Below, piece by piece: positions 47,236 to 55,741 of a stretch of DNA of 64,000 bases. Both the position numbers and the translations under genes were made by a program. Source of the DNA: an uncultured Erythrobacter sp. GTDB taxonomy: Bacteria; Pseudomonadota; Alphaproteobacteria; Sphingomonadales; Sphingomonadaceae. The notes under the pieces are model-generated. The model was not told the origin of the DNA. It saw only the letters and a list, made by a program, of their open reading frames with translations, and did no database searches. Every line of letters begins with the position of its first letter. Positions within the stretch are counted from its first letter, which is position 1. The DNA lies in NCBI GenBank assembly GCA_947494705.1, contig CANLVN010000001.1, positions 930,001 through 994,000 on the forward strand, given 5' to 3'.

Positions 47236-49182
47236 TTACGGCTCGACGATATCGAATTGCGGGTTGGGCCGGTCGAGCGCCTGAAACAAGGATAGCAAAG
47301 CCATCGGATCGCCTTTGACCGAAGCCGCCCCGCTGCCGAGCAATTCCTGAATATCCGCTTCCTGCACAAGCAGCCGGTTGAAGTCGCTCCGCGCTATTGT
47401 CAGCTGCGCTGTCGGCGCCTCCACCGTGCCGAGGCGCGGGAACATCACGCTCTTGCGCAGGTCGACAACGATGCTTTCTTCGGTATCGGGGAAGCTGAAT
47501 TGCAGCAGCGCCTCCTGCCCGCGCATCATCGCCGGATTGAAGCGGGCTGCCAGGGAATCGAACAGGTCGATCGTGGGGACCGCAGCCAGCACGCTCGCCG
47601 TGCTGCTCGACAAAACCTCGCTCGATTGCGAGCCGCGCAGGTCGTTCGCTGCCGAGAGGTAGATGTTGCGCCAGGTGCCACCTTCCGACTGGTATCCGAG
47701 CTGTTCATAGGTCGCCGCCAGCCATTCGCGCGCGGTATCGCGCTCGGGCTCAGCAAAGACGAGCGTCTGCAGCAGCGTTGCCGCCCATCGGTAATCGCCT
47801 TCCTCGAACGCCGCCCTGCCCTTCTCCAGCGCCGCCGCTCCGCCGCCCAGGGCATCAACCCAGCGCTTCGCTTCTTCGACCTTGGGCAGCGCGTCGTAAT
47901 CTGCGGGCACCGCGTTCCACCAACCGAAATAGCGCTGATAGACCGCCTTCGCATTATGCTCGAAGGTCCCGTAATAACCGCGCGTTCCGAAGTCCGATGC
48001 GGCGAAGTCGGGTTCGCCGATCGCCTCCGCAATCTCGTCCATCGTGTAGCCCTGATTGGCCAGTCGCAACGTCTGGTCATGAGTGAAGCGGTATGTATCG
48101 CGCTGGTTCCGCAGCTTCTCCCGCACCTCTTCGCCGCCCCAGACCGGCCAGTGATGCGAAGCCAGCATGACATCGCTGCGATCCGCGAACCTGGTCAGGA
48201 TCGAGTCCAGCGTGCGGCTCCACTTGAGGCTATCGCGCACCAGCGCGCCGCGCGGGGTGAGGACATTGTGAAAGTTGCGGGTCGCTACCTCGGCGGTGTG
48301 CAACGCGCGGTATTGCGGCAGGTAGAAAACGAACTCCGACGGAGCTTCGGTACCGCCAGCATCGAGAAATTCGAAGACGACACCGTCGATCTCTACCGTT
48401 TGGCTCGTGTCGTCCAGTTCCCGCGTCGGCGGGAGCAGGCCGATGGAGCCGGTCGACAGCTTCGGCCCCAGACCGACGCCAACCACACCATCAGGCCCCT
48501 CTTCCAGCTTCGAGCCGAACTGGTATTGCGCGCGTCGCCCCATTGCGGGCCCTGCCAGGACGCTTTCGCCCACGGTCTCGGCGGTGAAGCCAGCGGGCGC
48601 GATGATCTCGACCTCGCCCGCTGCCAGGGCCTCTCGCGTCGTGACCCCAAGTACGCCACCGAAATGGTCGCCGTGGCTGTGGGTGTACAGCACTGCCACC
48701 ACCGGTCGCTCGCCAAGCGTGCGGTTGGCAAGCTCCAGTCCAGCCTTCGCCGGCGCCGGTGTCAAAAGAGGGTCGATCACGATCCACCCGCTTTCGCCTG
48801 CTATCAGCGTCATCACCGATAGGTCGTAGCCGCGCAGCTGGTAGATGCCGGGCACCACTTCGAACAGGCCGTGAATCGCGGTCAGCTGGCTCTGCCGCCA
48901 GAGCGAGGGATTGACCGAGGCGGGCGGCTCGCTTTCGAGGAAGTCGAACGCCTCGACCTGCCAGGCAACTGTGCCATCAGCATTGAGGATGTCGCCTTCG
49001 AGCTGGGCGAGCAGGCCTCGGCGCGCATCCTCGAAGTCGCTCTGGTCATCGAGCGGCAGCCGTTCCGCGACGGCTCGATTGTGCGCGGCGGTCTCTTCGG
49101 TGACGGTGCCTGCCGGTGGCGCGTTGCCTGCCAAAGCGAGCGCTGCCGGTATTGCCATCAGATGCCTTGCGGTCCGTTTCAT
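47236..49182 (-). CDS. Alkyl/aryl-sulfatase, MBL fold (SdsA1-like)
   Basis: 648 residues from ATG 49182, with GAGGGAGAG upstream and a signal peptide. The metallo-beta-lactamase zinc motif is THSHGDHFGG (His168, His170, Asp172, His173). GLELANRTLGERPVVAVLYTHS-type context, the later ASHHWPVWGGEEV site and the C-terminal SCP2-like domain (from about 520) match SdsA1, which releases sulfate from alkyl sulfates such as SDS. Periplasmic or secreted. The rnpB promoter must lie within or just past its 3' end. Confidence 0.92.
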   Translation of the reverse strand: MKRTARHLMAIPAALALAGNAPPAGTVTEETAAHNRAVAERLPLDDQSDFEDARRGLLAQLEGDILNADGTVAWQVEAFDFLESEPPASVNPSLWRQSQLTAIHGLFEVVPGIYQLRGYDLSVMTLIAGESGWIVIDPLLTPAPAKAGLELANRTLGERPVVAVLYTHSHGDHFGGVLGVTTREALAAGEVEIIAPAGFTAETVGESVLAGPAMGRRAQYQFGSKLEEGPDGVVGVGLGPKLSTGSIGLLPPTRELDDTSQTVEIDGVVFEFLDAGGTEAPSEFVFYLPQYRALHTAEVATRNFHNVLTPRGALVRDSLKWSRTLDSILTRFADRSDVMLASHHWPVWGGEEVREKLRNQRDTYRFTHDQTLRLANQGYTMDEIAEAIGEPDFAASDFGTRGYYGTFEHNAKAVYQRYFGWWNAVPADYDALPKVEEAKRWVDALGGGAAALEKGRAAFEEGDYRWAATLLQTLVFAEPERDTAREWLAATYEQLGYQSEGGTWRNIYLSAANDLRGSQSSEVLSSSTASVLAAVPTIDLFDSLAARFNPAMMRGQEALLQFSFPDTEESIVVDLRKSVMFPRLGTVEAPTAQLTIARSDFNRLLVQEADIQELLGSGAASVKGDPMALLSLFQALDRPNPQFDIVEP

Positions 49183-49229
49183 GGTTCTCTCCCTCCCATG
49201 GTTATCGTTATTCCATTCGTCAGACCGTC

Positions 49230-49940
49230 TCAGCGCGTCCGCCCCTGATCGCGTTCGAGCAGCAAATGCCACAGGATCGCGCCCAGTTGCGCATCGGGTT
49301 GCCCGGTGATGCGTCCGGGTCGCCAGCGGCGCTCGAAGGCCTCGATTGCCTTGCGCCCCTCGGTAATGTCGTAACCATACCGTTCAAGCGCGAGGATGAA
49401 CGCGCCTTCGTTGGGGAAAGGGTCGATTTGATCGAGCTTTGCCGGTGCGGGCAGGCACAGGCCGTATTCGGCGAGGCGCTCCCACGGGAACAGTTCGCCA
49501 GGGTCGATCTTGCGCACCGGGGCGACGTCCGAGTGACCGACCACGTTGGCGCGCGCGATGTCGTAATCCTTGACGATCCGGGCGACCAGCGGGACCAGTG
49601 CCTCGAACTGGGCATCGGCAAAGCCGCGATAGCCGCCTGCGTGGCCGGGATGGTCCAGCTCGATCCCGATGCTGGCCGAGTTCACGTCCTTCGACCCGCG
49701 CCAGAATGACGCGCCAGCGTGCCAAGCGCGCTTGGCTTCGCTGACCAGCTGGATGACCTCACCTTCCTCGGTGATGAGGTAATGGGCCGAAACCCCGCCC
49801 TCCTCGCTGGTCAGCTTCTCAAGCGCGGTCTCGACCGGCTGCATCTCGGTATAGTGGATCACCACCATCGAGATCGCCGACTTGCGCTCGTTGAAGTTGG
49901 GCGACGGGACCACCTTGTGGACCAGTTCCCCGACTTCCAT
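49230..49940 (-). CDS. N-acetylmuramoyl-L-alanine amidase, AmpD/Amidase_2 type
   Basis: 236 residues from ATG 49940. Zinc-ligand context is present: His in MVVIHYTE, the RAWHAGASFW His, and VGHSDVAPVRKIDPG with His and Asp. No signal peptide, so it resembles the cytoplasmic AmpD type that recycles anhydro-muropeptides, although it carries a peptidoglycan-binding-like C-terminal helix bundle as in AmiD. The frame extends upstream without stop, but those codons overlap chpT. Confidence 0.9.
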   Translation of the reverse strand: MEVGELVHKVVPSPNFNERKSAISMVVIHYTEMQPVETALEKLTSEEGGVSAHYLITEEGEVIQLVSEAKRAWHAGASFWRGSKDVNSASIGIELDHPGHAGGYRGFADAQFEALVPLVARIVKDYDIARANVVGHSDVAPVRKIDPGELFPWERLAEYGLCLPAPAKLDQIDPFPNEGAFILALERYGYDITEGRKAIEAFERRWRPGRITGQPDAQLGAILWHLLLERDQGRTR

Positions 49941-49969
49941 GTCGCGCCATTCTCCCCCCCTGGCCGTTG

Positions 49970-50623
49970 TCACCCGATCATGCCCTCTGGTTCTGGCAGC
50001 ACCCCGCCCAGCACCAGCGCCCCATCGGACAGGGCGTATTGCAAGCCCCCGCCCATCTCGCGTGCGAGCAGCGAGACCATGTGCGCCGCCGCGATGCGGC
50101 TCGATATCTCGTGGTCGGGCAACCCGCCCTGCAGCGCTTCGCCGATGCTCTCGTCGAAGGCGATGCGATCTGCCGTGGCCCGCGCGACGATCTCGACATT
50201 GCCGTCGCGCCGTTCGGCCCCGACATCGAGCGTGCCGCCGCGCACCAGCGCATCGAGCGCGATCTGCGCGAGGTTCAGCATCACCTTCACCGCCGGCTTG
50301 GGCAGGCTCGCTTCGGTGATGGCCCAGTTGAGCTCGACTCGCTTTGCATCGGCAGCGAGGGCCGCGATCACCTGCTGCGCTTCCTCGACCGGGACGTTGT
50401 CGCCGAAGCCGCCTGCAGCGCCGAAGGCGAGGCGGAAGAATTTGAGCTTGTCGGTGCTGATCTTTGCGCTTTGCTCCAGCAGCTCGATGCATTGCTGGCG
50501 CATCGCATCATCCTGTTCATCGGCGAGCAGTTCGAGGCCGTTGGACAGCGCGCCCACGGGCGACAGCATGTCATGGCACAGCCGCGAGCATAGCAGCGCG
50601 GCGAGGTCGGTTTGCGAGGTCAT
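49970..50623 (-). CDS. chpT: Histidine phosphotransferase ChpT
   Basis: 217 residues. The DHp-like four-helix region begins CSRLCHDMLSPVGALSNGLELL, with His17 as phospho-acceptor, and a degenerate ATPase-like C-terminal domain follows, as in Caulobacter ChpT. It passes phosphate from CckA to CtrA and CpdR in cell-cycle or motility control. The start ATG lies exactly 14 nt after the 42-nt leader element shared with queE. The amidase gene follows 29 nt downstream. Confidence 0.92.
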   Translation of the reverse strand: MTSQTDLAALLCSRLCHDMLSPVGALSNGLELLADEQDDAMRQQCIELLEQSAKISTDKLKFFRLAFGAAGGFGDNVPVEEAQQVIAALAADAKRVELNWAITEASLPKPAVKVMLNLAQIALDALVRGGTLDVGAERRDGNVEIVARATADRIAFDESIGEALQGGLPDHEISSRIAAAHMVSLLAREMGGGLQYALSDGALVLGGVLPEPEGMIG

Positions 50624-50637
50624 GATTGGTCGGGATT

Positions 50638-50679
50638 TCCTACAGGATGGAACACTTGGAACACGGTCCTGGGCGAAAA
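50638..50679 (-). repeat. 42-nt conserved leader element upstream of chpT
   Basis: Second copy of the element at 30318-30359, read on the minus strand: TTTTCGCCCAGGACCGTG, then GTGTTCCAA and GTGTTCCAT 9-mers, then CCTGTAGGA. It differs at only two positions of 42. As at queE it ends 14 nt before the ATG, although the flanking 14 nt are unrelated. Confidence 0.85.
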
Positions 50680-50764
50680 AGCCCTCCCTTCGCCATATCG
50701 CCGCGCAATGCGAGGCACGTCTGCGAAGGGCAGTACAGGTGTGGGGACCGTCATAACCCCCGGT

Positions 50765-51286
50765 CTAGCGCCTTGGTCGCTGGTAGGAAAGCCGGGTAAA
50801 TCCCGGTTGGTCATCGCGCCAGAACGTGACGTCGAAACTGCGCGAAGTGTGACCCTTTTCGCCAGAAGTGTAACCTTGCGTGTCCAGAGTGTAACTTTGA
50901 GACCCCCCTTCAGTGTAACCTTTTTCGTCAAGGGTGTGACCCTCCCCGCCCCCGTCATCGGGCCGCCCTGCGATCGCCCAGATCATGCCGTCATGCGCTG
51001 CCATCTGCGTGTCCGTGGCGGAGGGCTTGGCCGGGCCTTCAGGATGCGAATGAAAGTAGCCCAGCACCTGTGCCCCACCCTCACGCGCCGCGCGATGCGC
51101 GTCGATCAGCGCCTGCGGGTCGATCTCGAAATGGGTATGCGGGGTGGGATGGACGTTGGCTGTTTCGAGTAAGGCCGTAACGCGTTTTTCTTGGCCGAGA
51201 AGAATGCCGCACGCCTCGCGTGGACTGGCAGCGCGAGCGGCGGCGAAAAGGGCGTCGAGCGCTTCGTTCGATATCTCCACATCCAT
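50765..51286 (-). CDS. JAMM/Mov34-family metalloprotease with in-frame repeat tract
   Basis: 173 residues from ATG 51286. The JAMM metal site is complete: Glu24 in REACGILLG, then His79, His81, Ser89 and Asp92 in FHSHPEGPAKPSATD. Homologues cleave isopeptide or C-terminal peptide bonds near sulfur-carrier or ubiquitin-like proteins. Where the last strands should follow (MIWAIAG), the chain instead has a Gly-rich tract of five repeats at residues 116-149 (GHTLDEK, GYTEGGSQ, SYTLDTQ, GYTSGEK, GHTSRSF). A short end, VTFWRDDQPGFTRL, resumes the fold. The repeats are the coding copy of the tandem array seen upstream of queE. Confidence 0.85.
   Translation of the reverse strand: MDVEISNEALDALFAAARAASPREACGILLGQEKRVTALLETANVHPTPHTHFEIDPQALIDAHRAAREGGAQVLGYFHSHPEGPAKPSATDTQMAAHDGMIWAIAGRPDDGGGEGHTLDEKGYTEGGSQSYTLDTQGYTSGEKGHTSRSFDVTFWRDDQPGFTRLSYQRPRR
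50825..50940 (-). repeat. Tandem array of GGTYACACTTT, coding copy inside the JAMM gene
   Basis: On the + strand the complementary GTGT cores begin at 50847, 50868, 50889, 50913 and 50934, with a degenerate sixth (CGTGAC) at 50825. Steps are 22, 21, 21, 24 and 21 nt. The five clear units are all spaced in multiples of three, and each encodes G(H/Y)T or SYT in the same codon phase. Confidence 0.85.
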
Positions 51287-51292
51287 TCCACA

Positions 51293-51366
51293 CTCGTCAC
51301 TCCGGCAAGGCCACGGGTCCAGCTTTTTCTTGAAGTGGAGACGGTTTCCCGCTTTCGCAGGACGAA
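51293..51366. repeat. Diverged REP-like element between JAMM gene and rluD
   Basis: CGTCACTCCGG, then CCAGCTTTTTCTTG and GTTTCCCGCTTTCGC, resemble the ends of the intergenic element at 18836-18930 in the same order. It occupies nearly the whole 82-bp gap between two divergent genes. Confidence 0.4.
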
Positions 51367-51368
51367 CT

Positions 51369-52334
51369 ATGACCGAACCGCGAACCCTCACCGGCACAAT
51401 CGCCGCACCAGCCCGCCTCGACAAGGCGCTGGCCGAGGCAACCGAGCTTTCGCGTGCTCGTATTCAGGCCCTGATCGCCGACGGGATGGTCGAGATCGAG
51501 GGCACCTATGCCTCATCACCCAGCCAGAAGGTGCGCGAGGGGGCGGTGTTTCGCATCGATATCCCTCCCGCCGCCGATCCGGTCGCGCAGCCGCAGGATA
51601 TACCACTCACCATCACTTTCGAGGACGAGCACCTGATCGTCGTCGACAAGCCTGCGGGCATGGTCGTCCATCCCGCCGCAGGAAATCCCGATGGGACGCT
51701 GGTCAACGCGTTGCTGCACCATTGCGCCAGCAACGGGGAATCCAGCCTGTCCGGCATCGGCGGGGTGGCTCGGCCCGGCATCGTCCATCGGATCGACAAG
51801 GACACTTCGGGCCTGCTGGTCGTCGCCAAGTCCGATGCGGCGCATGAAGGCCTCGCCGCGCAGTTCGCCGCGCACAGCGTACATCGGCGCTATCTGGCGG
51901 TTTGCGCGGGCCATCCCAGCCCGGCGAAAGGCACGATCGACGCGCGTCTGGGCCGTTCGGATGCCAATCGAAAGAAAATGGCGGTGCTGGCCAAGAATTC
52001 CTCGCGCGGGAAACACGCCGTAACGCATTATACGGTGCTCGACAGACTGGCCGACAGCGCGCTGATCGAATGCCGGCTCGAAACCGGGCGCACACACCAG
52101 GTGCGTGTTCACTGCGCGTCAATCGGCCATGCGCTATTAGGAGATCCATTATACGGAAAGGTGCTCAAGTCGCTCAAAACCCTGCTTTCCGAGCTGCAAT
52201 TCGCCCGTCAGGCGCTCCACGCCGCCGAATTGGGTTTCGAACATCCGATCACGAAATCGCAACTACGGTTTACCTCGGATTTACCCGGCGACATGCAGGA
52301 ACTAATCGACGAACTTGGTCGTTCTAATCGATGA
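51369..52334 (+). CDS. rluD: Ribosomal large-subunit pseudouridine synthase, RluD-type
   Basis: 321 residues from ATG 51369. N-terminal S4 domain (RLDKALAEATELSRARIQALI), then the catalytic domain with HRIDKDTSG (Asp143) and GRTHQVRVHCASIGHALLGDP. FEDEHLIVVDKPAGMVVHPAAG is typical of the RluD branch that modifies helix 69 of 23S rRNA. It lacks the long basic tail of the other RluA-type protein at 20820. Confidence 0.9.
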   Translation: MTEPRTLTGTIAAPARLDKALAEATELSRARIQALIADGMVEIEGTYASSPSQKVREGAVFRIDIPPAADPVAQPQDIPLTITFEDEHLIVVDKPAGMVVHPAAGNPDGTLVNALLHHCASNGESSLSGIGGVARPGIVHRIDKDTSGLLVVAKSDAAHEGLAAQFAAHSVHRRYLAVCAGHPSPAKGTIDARLGRSDANRKKMAVLAKNSSRGKHAVTHYTVLDRLADSALIECRLETGRTHQVRVHCASIGHALLGDPLYGKVLKSLKTLLSELQFARQALHAAELGFEHPITKSQLRFTSDLPGDMQELIDELGRSNR

Positions 52335-52466
52335 AAAGCACCATCCTTTTGCCCCCAAGACTCGTATATATAACGAGCCTAGCCTATAAGTAACCTCGTG
52401 GCCCGAATGACCGGATGCCCATCAGGGGTCCGGCAAGAGCGGTCGACATGAGAAAGGTTGTGAAAC

Positions 52467-53363
52467 GTGACCAAAGCAGCAGTACCGGCGCTTAGCGGCG
52501 AGCAGAGCCTCAACCGCTACCTGTCCGAAATCAAGAAATACCCCGTGCTGACCGCCGAGCAGGAATACATGCTTGCGAAGCGTTATGCCGAACACGAAGA
52601 CCCCGAGGCCGCCTCGCAGCTGGTTTCCTCGCACCTTCGCCTCGTGGCGAAGATCGCGATGGGCTATCGCGGCTATGGCCTGCCCGTCAGCGACCTCATT
52701 TCCGAAGGGAATGTGGGCCTGATGCAGGGCGTCAAGAAGTTCGAGCCCGATCGCGGCTTCCGCCTCGCGACATACGCGATGTGGTGGATCAAGGCCTCGA
52801 TTCAAGAGTACATCCTGCGTTCGTGGAGCCTCGTCAAGATGGGGACCACCGCCGCGCAGAAGAAGCTGTTCTTCAACCTTCGCCGGATGAAGAAGCAGCT
52901 CGAAGCCTACGAAGACACCGACCTGTCGCCTGACGACGTGACCAAGATCGCAACCGATCTGGGCGTGCCCGAGCAGGAAGTCGTCAACATGAATCGCCGG
53001 ATGATGATGGGCGGCGACGGCTCGCTCAACACGCCGATGCGCAATGGCGAGGAAGGTTCGGGCGAATGGCAGGACTGGCTGACCGACGACCGCCCCTTGC
53101 AGGACGAAACCGTCGCCGACGCCGAAGAGGCCTCGGTTCGCCACGAAATGCTTCAGGAAGCGATGGGTTCGCTCAACGAGCGTGAGCAGCACATCCTGAC
53201 CGAACGCCGCCTGACCGAAAAGCCGCAGACGCTCGAAGAGCTGAGCCAGGTCTACGACGTCAGCCGCGAACGCATTCGCCAGATCGAGGTGCGCGCATTC
53301 GAAAAGCTCCAAAAGGCAATGCAGCGGATCGCAGGCGACCGGCTGTTGCCCGGCGTGGCTTGA
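52467..53363 (+). CDS. rpoH: Heat-shock sigma factor RpoH (sigma-32)
   Basis: 298 residues from GTG 52467, preceded by GAAAGG. Region 2 contains SHLRLVAKIAMGYRGYG and the core-binding GNVGLMQGVKKFEPDRGFRLATYAMWWI. The RpoH box is present (QKKLFFNLRRMK), and region 4 closes with YDVSRERIRQIEVRAFEKLQ. It directs RNA polymerase to heat-shock promoters, such as the candidate upstream of clpB. The 5' leader holds a CTCGT/ACGAG hairpin at 52361-52377. Confidence 0.96.
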   Translation: MTKAAVPALSGEQSLNRYLSEIKKYPVLTAEQEYMLAKRYAEHEDPEAASQLVSSHLRLVAKIAMGYRGYGLPVSDLISEGNVGLMQGVKKFEPDRGFRLATYAMWWIKASIQEYILRSWSLVKMGTTAAQKKLFFNLRRMKKQLEAYEDTDLSPDDVTKIATDLGVPEQEVVNMNRRMMMGGDGSLNTPMRNGEEGSGEWQDWLTDDRPLQDETVADAEEASVRHEMLQEAMGSLNEREQHILTERRLTEKPQTLEELSQVYDVSRERIRQIEVRAFEKLQKAMQRIAGDRLLPGVA

Positions 53364-53405
53364 ACAACAGCCGCTGGGCGTAGCCCTGCAACAGACATTG
53401 ATTTG

Positions 53406-53445
53406 CCCTCCCGGCGCGATAGGTAGTCGCGACGGGAGGGTTTTT
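53406..53445 (+). terminator. rpoH terminator whose 3' arm doubles as the next gene's ribosome-binding site
   Basis: CCCTCCCG and CGGGAGGG pair, extended by an inner CGCGA/TCGCG stem, and are followed by TTTTT and, after one base, by the ATG at 53447. GGGAGGG is the only Shine-Dalgarno candidate for that ATG, so folding of the terminator would hide it. Confidence 0.75.
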
Positions 53446-53446
53446 C

Positions 53447-54034
53447 ATGCCGATACAGCTACGCACTTTTCTTGTGGCCCTGATGGGTATCGCGCTGGGG
53501 ATTGCGACCCCGGCCTTCGCGCAGCGCGAGGTCGAGAACGCGCCCGATCCCTACGTGCACCGCGCCGTGGGTGTCGCTTTTCCTGAACAGGTCGGATCGT
53601 TCGAGCGCACCAAGGTCGTCGAATTCAACGCCGATGGCAGCGATGCAGCAATTGCCTATCGCCCAGTCGATCTTGTGGGCGAAATCTCGCTCTACGTTTA
53701 CCCCCTCCGCGGGCAGACCTGCGAAGAGCAGTTTGAAGGCGCGCACGAGGCGGTTATGCAGCGCGGCGCATCGGTCCTTTCGCAGGATACCGTTTTTTCC
53801 ATTCCCGCCTTCAGCGATGCGACCCAGTTTTCGCGCAGTTACCGCATCGAGGCCGGCGGCTACGGCTATGACCACGCCGAACTGATCTCTTTCCTGTGGG
53901 TCGGTTGCCCGGTGGGCTCGAACTCTATCGTCAAGTATCGCGGGTCCTATCTGGCAAGCGACGCGATGGAGATCATCGGGATCGAACAAGGGTTCTTCGC
54001 GGACATCGACTGGTCTCCGTTGACCCGGCCATAG
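53447..54034 (+). CDS. Secreted hypothetical protein, 195 aa
   Basis: Signal peptide LVALMGIALGIATPAFA with cleavage before QRE. The mature part has two cysteines (GQTCEEQF, WVGCPVG) that may form a disulfide, and mixed alpha/beta character. No family recognised. Translation probably depends on the GGGAGGG inside the rpoH terminator, 6 nt before the ATG. Confidence 0.75.
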   Translation: MPIQLRTFLVALMGIALGIATPAFAQREVENAPDPYVHRAVGVAFPEQVGSFERTKVVEFNADGSDAAIAYRPVDLVGEISLYVYPLRGQTCEEQFEGAHEAVMQRGASVLSQDTVFSIPAFSDATQFSRSYRIEAGGYGYDHAELISFLWVGCPVGSNSIVKYRGSYLASDAMEIIGIEQGFFADIDWSPLTRP

Positions 54035-54092
54035 GACGGACATGCAACAATAGGTTTGCGGGCGATGGGCTGCGGCCCTAACAGTGGCCCAT

Positions 54093-54776
54093 ATGGTTCG
54101 TCGCGCCGCCCGCATCCTTGCACAGATCATCCTGTTCTTCATCGGCATCAGCCTGTTGCTGGTGATCGCGTTCAAGTGGATCCCGGTGCCCGTCACCGCG
54201 ACCATGCTGATGGACGAAAACGGCATCACGAAGGACTGGGAAGCCATCGAGAATATTGATCCCAACCTCGTCGCTGCCGTCATCGCGGCGGAGGATTCCA
54301 AGTTCTGCGAACATTGGGGCTTCGATACCGAGGCGATCGAAAAGGCGATGAAGGAAAACGCACAGGCGCGCGCAACCGGCGGACAAATCCGCGGCGCATC
54401 CACGATCAGCCAGCAGACCGCCAAGAACGTCTTCCTGTGGCAGGGTGGCGGCTATTTCCGCAAGGCGCTCGAAGCGTGGTTCACGTTCTGGATCGAGGCG
54501 GTTTGGGGCAAGCACCGGATCATGGAAGTCTATCTCAACATCGCGGAAACCGGCATCGGCACCTATGGCGCGGAGGCGGGCGCTCAGCGCTATTTCGACC
54601 ACTCCGCCGCGCGCCTGTCCCCCGATGAAGCCAGCCGCATGGCAGTCGCCCTGCCCAGCCCCAAGAAGCGCAGCGTGCGCAATCCGGGCGGCTGGCTGGC
54701 ACGCCACGGCAATTCGGTCGAGCGACGCATCCAGATCGTGAAGAATGACGGCCTGATGGCCTGCGTGTACGAGTAG
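54093..54776 (+). CDS. mtgA: Monofunctional peptidoglycan transglycosylase
   Basis: 227 residues from ATG 54093; GTG 54084 three codons earlier is an equal candidate. One membrane span (ILFFIGISLLLVIAF) is followed by the GT51 domain. VAAVIAAEDSKFCEHWGFD has the catalytic Glu, RGASTISQQTAKNVFLW is motif 2, and KHRIMEVYLNIAETG is motif 4. It polymerises lipid II glycan strands in the periplasm. It lies 5 nt upstream of the CDF gene. Confidence 0.94.
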   Translation: MVRRAARILAQIILFFIGISLLLVIAFKWIPVPVTATMLMDENGITKDWEAIENIDPNLVAAVIAAEDSKFCEHWGFDTEAIEKAMKENAQARATGGQIRGASTISQQTAKNVFLWQGGGYFRKALEAWFTFWIEAVWGKHRIMEVYLNIAETGIGTYGAEAGAQRYFDHSAARLSPDEASRMAVALPSPKKRSVRNPGGWLARHGNSVERRIQIVKNDGLMACVYE

Positions 54777-54781
54777 AGCGG

Positions 54782-55741
54782 ATGGCCCACTCTCATTCCC
54801 ACGCGCATGCCGCAGGTGATGGTCACGAACATCACGGCCACCACCACCACGCACCGAAGGATTTCGGCAAGGCCTTCATTCTCGCCATCGCGCTCAACAG
54901 CGGTTTCGTCGTCGTCGAGGCGGTCGCGGGCTTTGCCTATGGTTCGATGGCGCTGGTCGCCGATGCGGGGCACAACCTGTCGGATGTCCTCGCCCTGCTG
55001 CTCGCCTGGGGCGCAAGCGTCGCGGCAAAGCGCGCGCCGACCGACCGCTTCACCTATGGATACAAGAGTTCGACCATCCTCGCCGCAATCGCCAATGCGT
55101 TGCTGCTCGCGGTGGCCGTCGGGGCGATCCTGTTCGAAACTGCGCACCGCCTGTTCGAACCTGCCGAGCCGCAGGGCACGGTGATGGTGATCGTTGCCGG
55201 CATCGGCATCGCCATCAATGCGGGCACGGCCATGCTGTTCCTGCGCGGTCAGGAGGACCTCAACATCCGCGGAGCCTATCTCCACATGGCCGCAGATGCG
55301 CTGGTCTCGCTAGGCGTTGTCGTCGCGGGGCTTGCGATCATTCTCACCGGGATCACGTGGATCGACCCGCTGGTCAGCTTCGCCATCGTCGCGATGATCG
55401 CGTGGGCCACATGGGGCCTTGCCAAGGACTCGATCCGGCTCGGCTTGCTTGCAGTTCCTGCAAGTATTGACGTGGCCGAGGTGCGCGCGCATCTGGCATC
55501 TACCGAGGGGGTGGATGCCGTGCATGACCTGCATATCTGGCCAATGTCGACGACCGAGACCGCATTGACCGCGCATATCGTCATGCCGATGCGCCCGCGC
55601 TCGGACGACTTCCTCGCATCGCTGTCGGCTTCGCTGGATGAACGCTTCGGCATCGGCCACTCGACCATCCAGATCGAGAGCGAAGGCTGCGTCGATGCCG
55701 ATGGCGAGCCGTGCGGCGCGCCCGGTGGATCGGCGCAGTGA
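54782..55741 (+). CDS. Cation diffusion facilitator family metal exporter
   Basis: 319 residues. A His-rich N-terminus (HSHSHAHAAGDGHEHHGHHHH) probably gathers metal. Six membrane spans carry the transport sites ADAGHNLSD (helix 2) and HMAADALVS (helix 5), the HD-HD pattern of Zn/Cd exporters. The cytoplasmic C-terminal domain includes VHDLHIWPMS. Zinc is the likeliest substrate. Its TGA overlaps the sigma factor ATG by one base. Confidence 0.93.
   Translation: MAHSHSHAHAAGDGHEHHGHHHHAPKDFGKAFILAIALNSGFVVVEAVAGFAYGSMALVADAGHNLSDVLALLLAWGASVAAKRAPTDRFTYGYKSSTILAAIANALLLAVAVGAILFETAHRLFEPAEPQGTVMVIVAGIGIAINAGTAMLFLRGQEDLNIRGAYLHMAADALVSLGVVVAGLAIILTGITWIDPLVSFAIVAMIAWATWGLAKDSIRLGLLAVPASIDVAEVRAHLASTEGVDAVHDLHIWPMSTTETALTAHIVMPMRPRSDDFLASLSASLDERFGIGHSTIQIESEGCVDADGEPCGAPGGSAQ

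Noticed and set aside
46812..47295. Several short ORFs across 46.8-47.3 kb
   Set aside because: They overlap rnpB, whose RNA signatures and P1 helix are unambiguous.
49941..50492. Upstream extension of the amidase frame
   Set aside because: It overlaps chpT entirely in another frame and gives Arg/Gly-rich non-globular sequence.
50680..50824. tRNA-like fold between the array and leader at the chpT locus
   Set aside because: No cloverleaf with T-arm GGTTC and acceptor complementarity could be drawn; part of it is the JAMM coding end.
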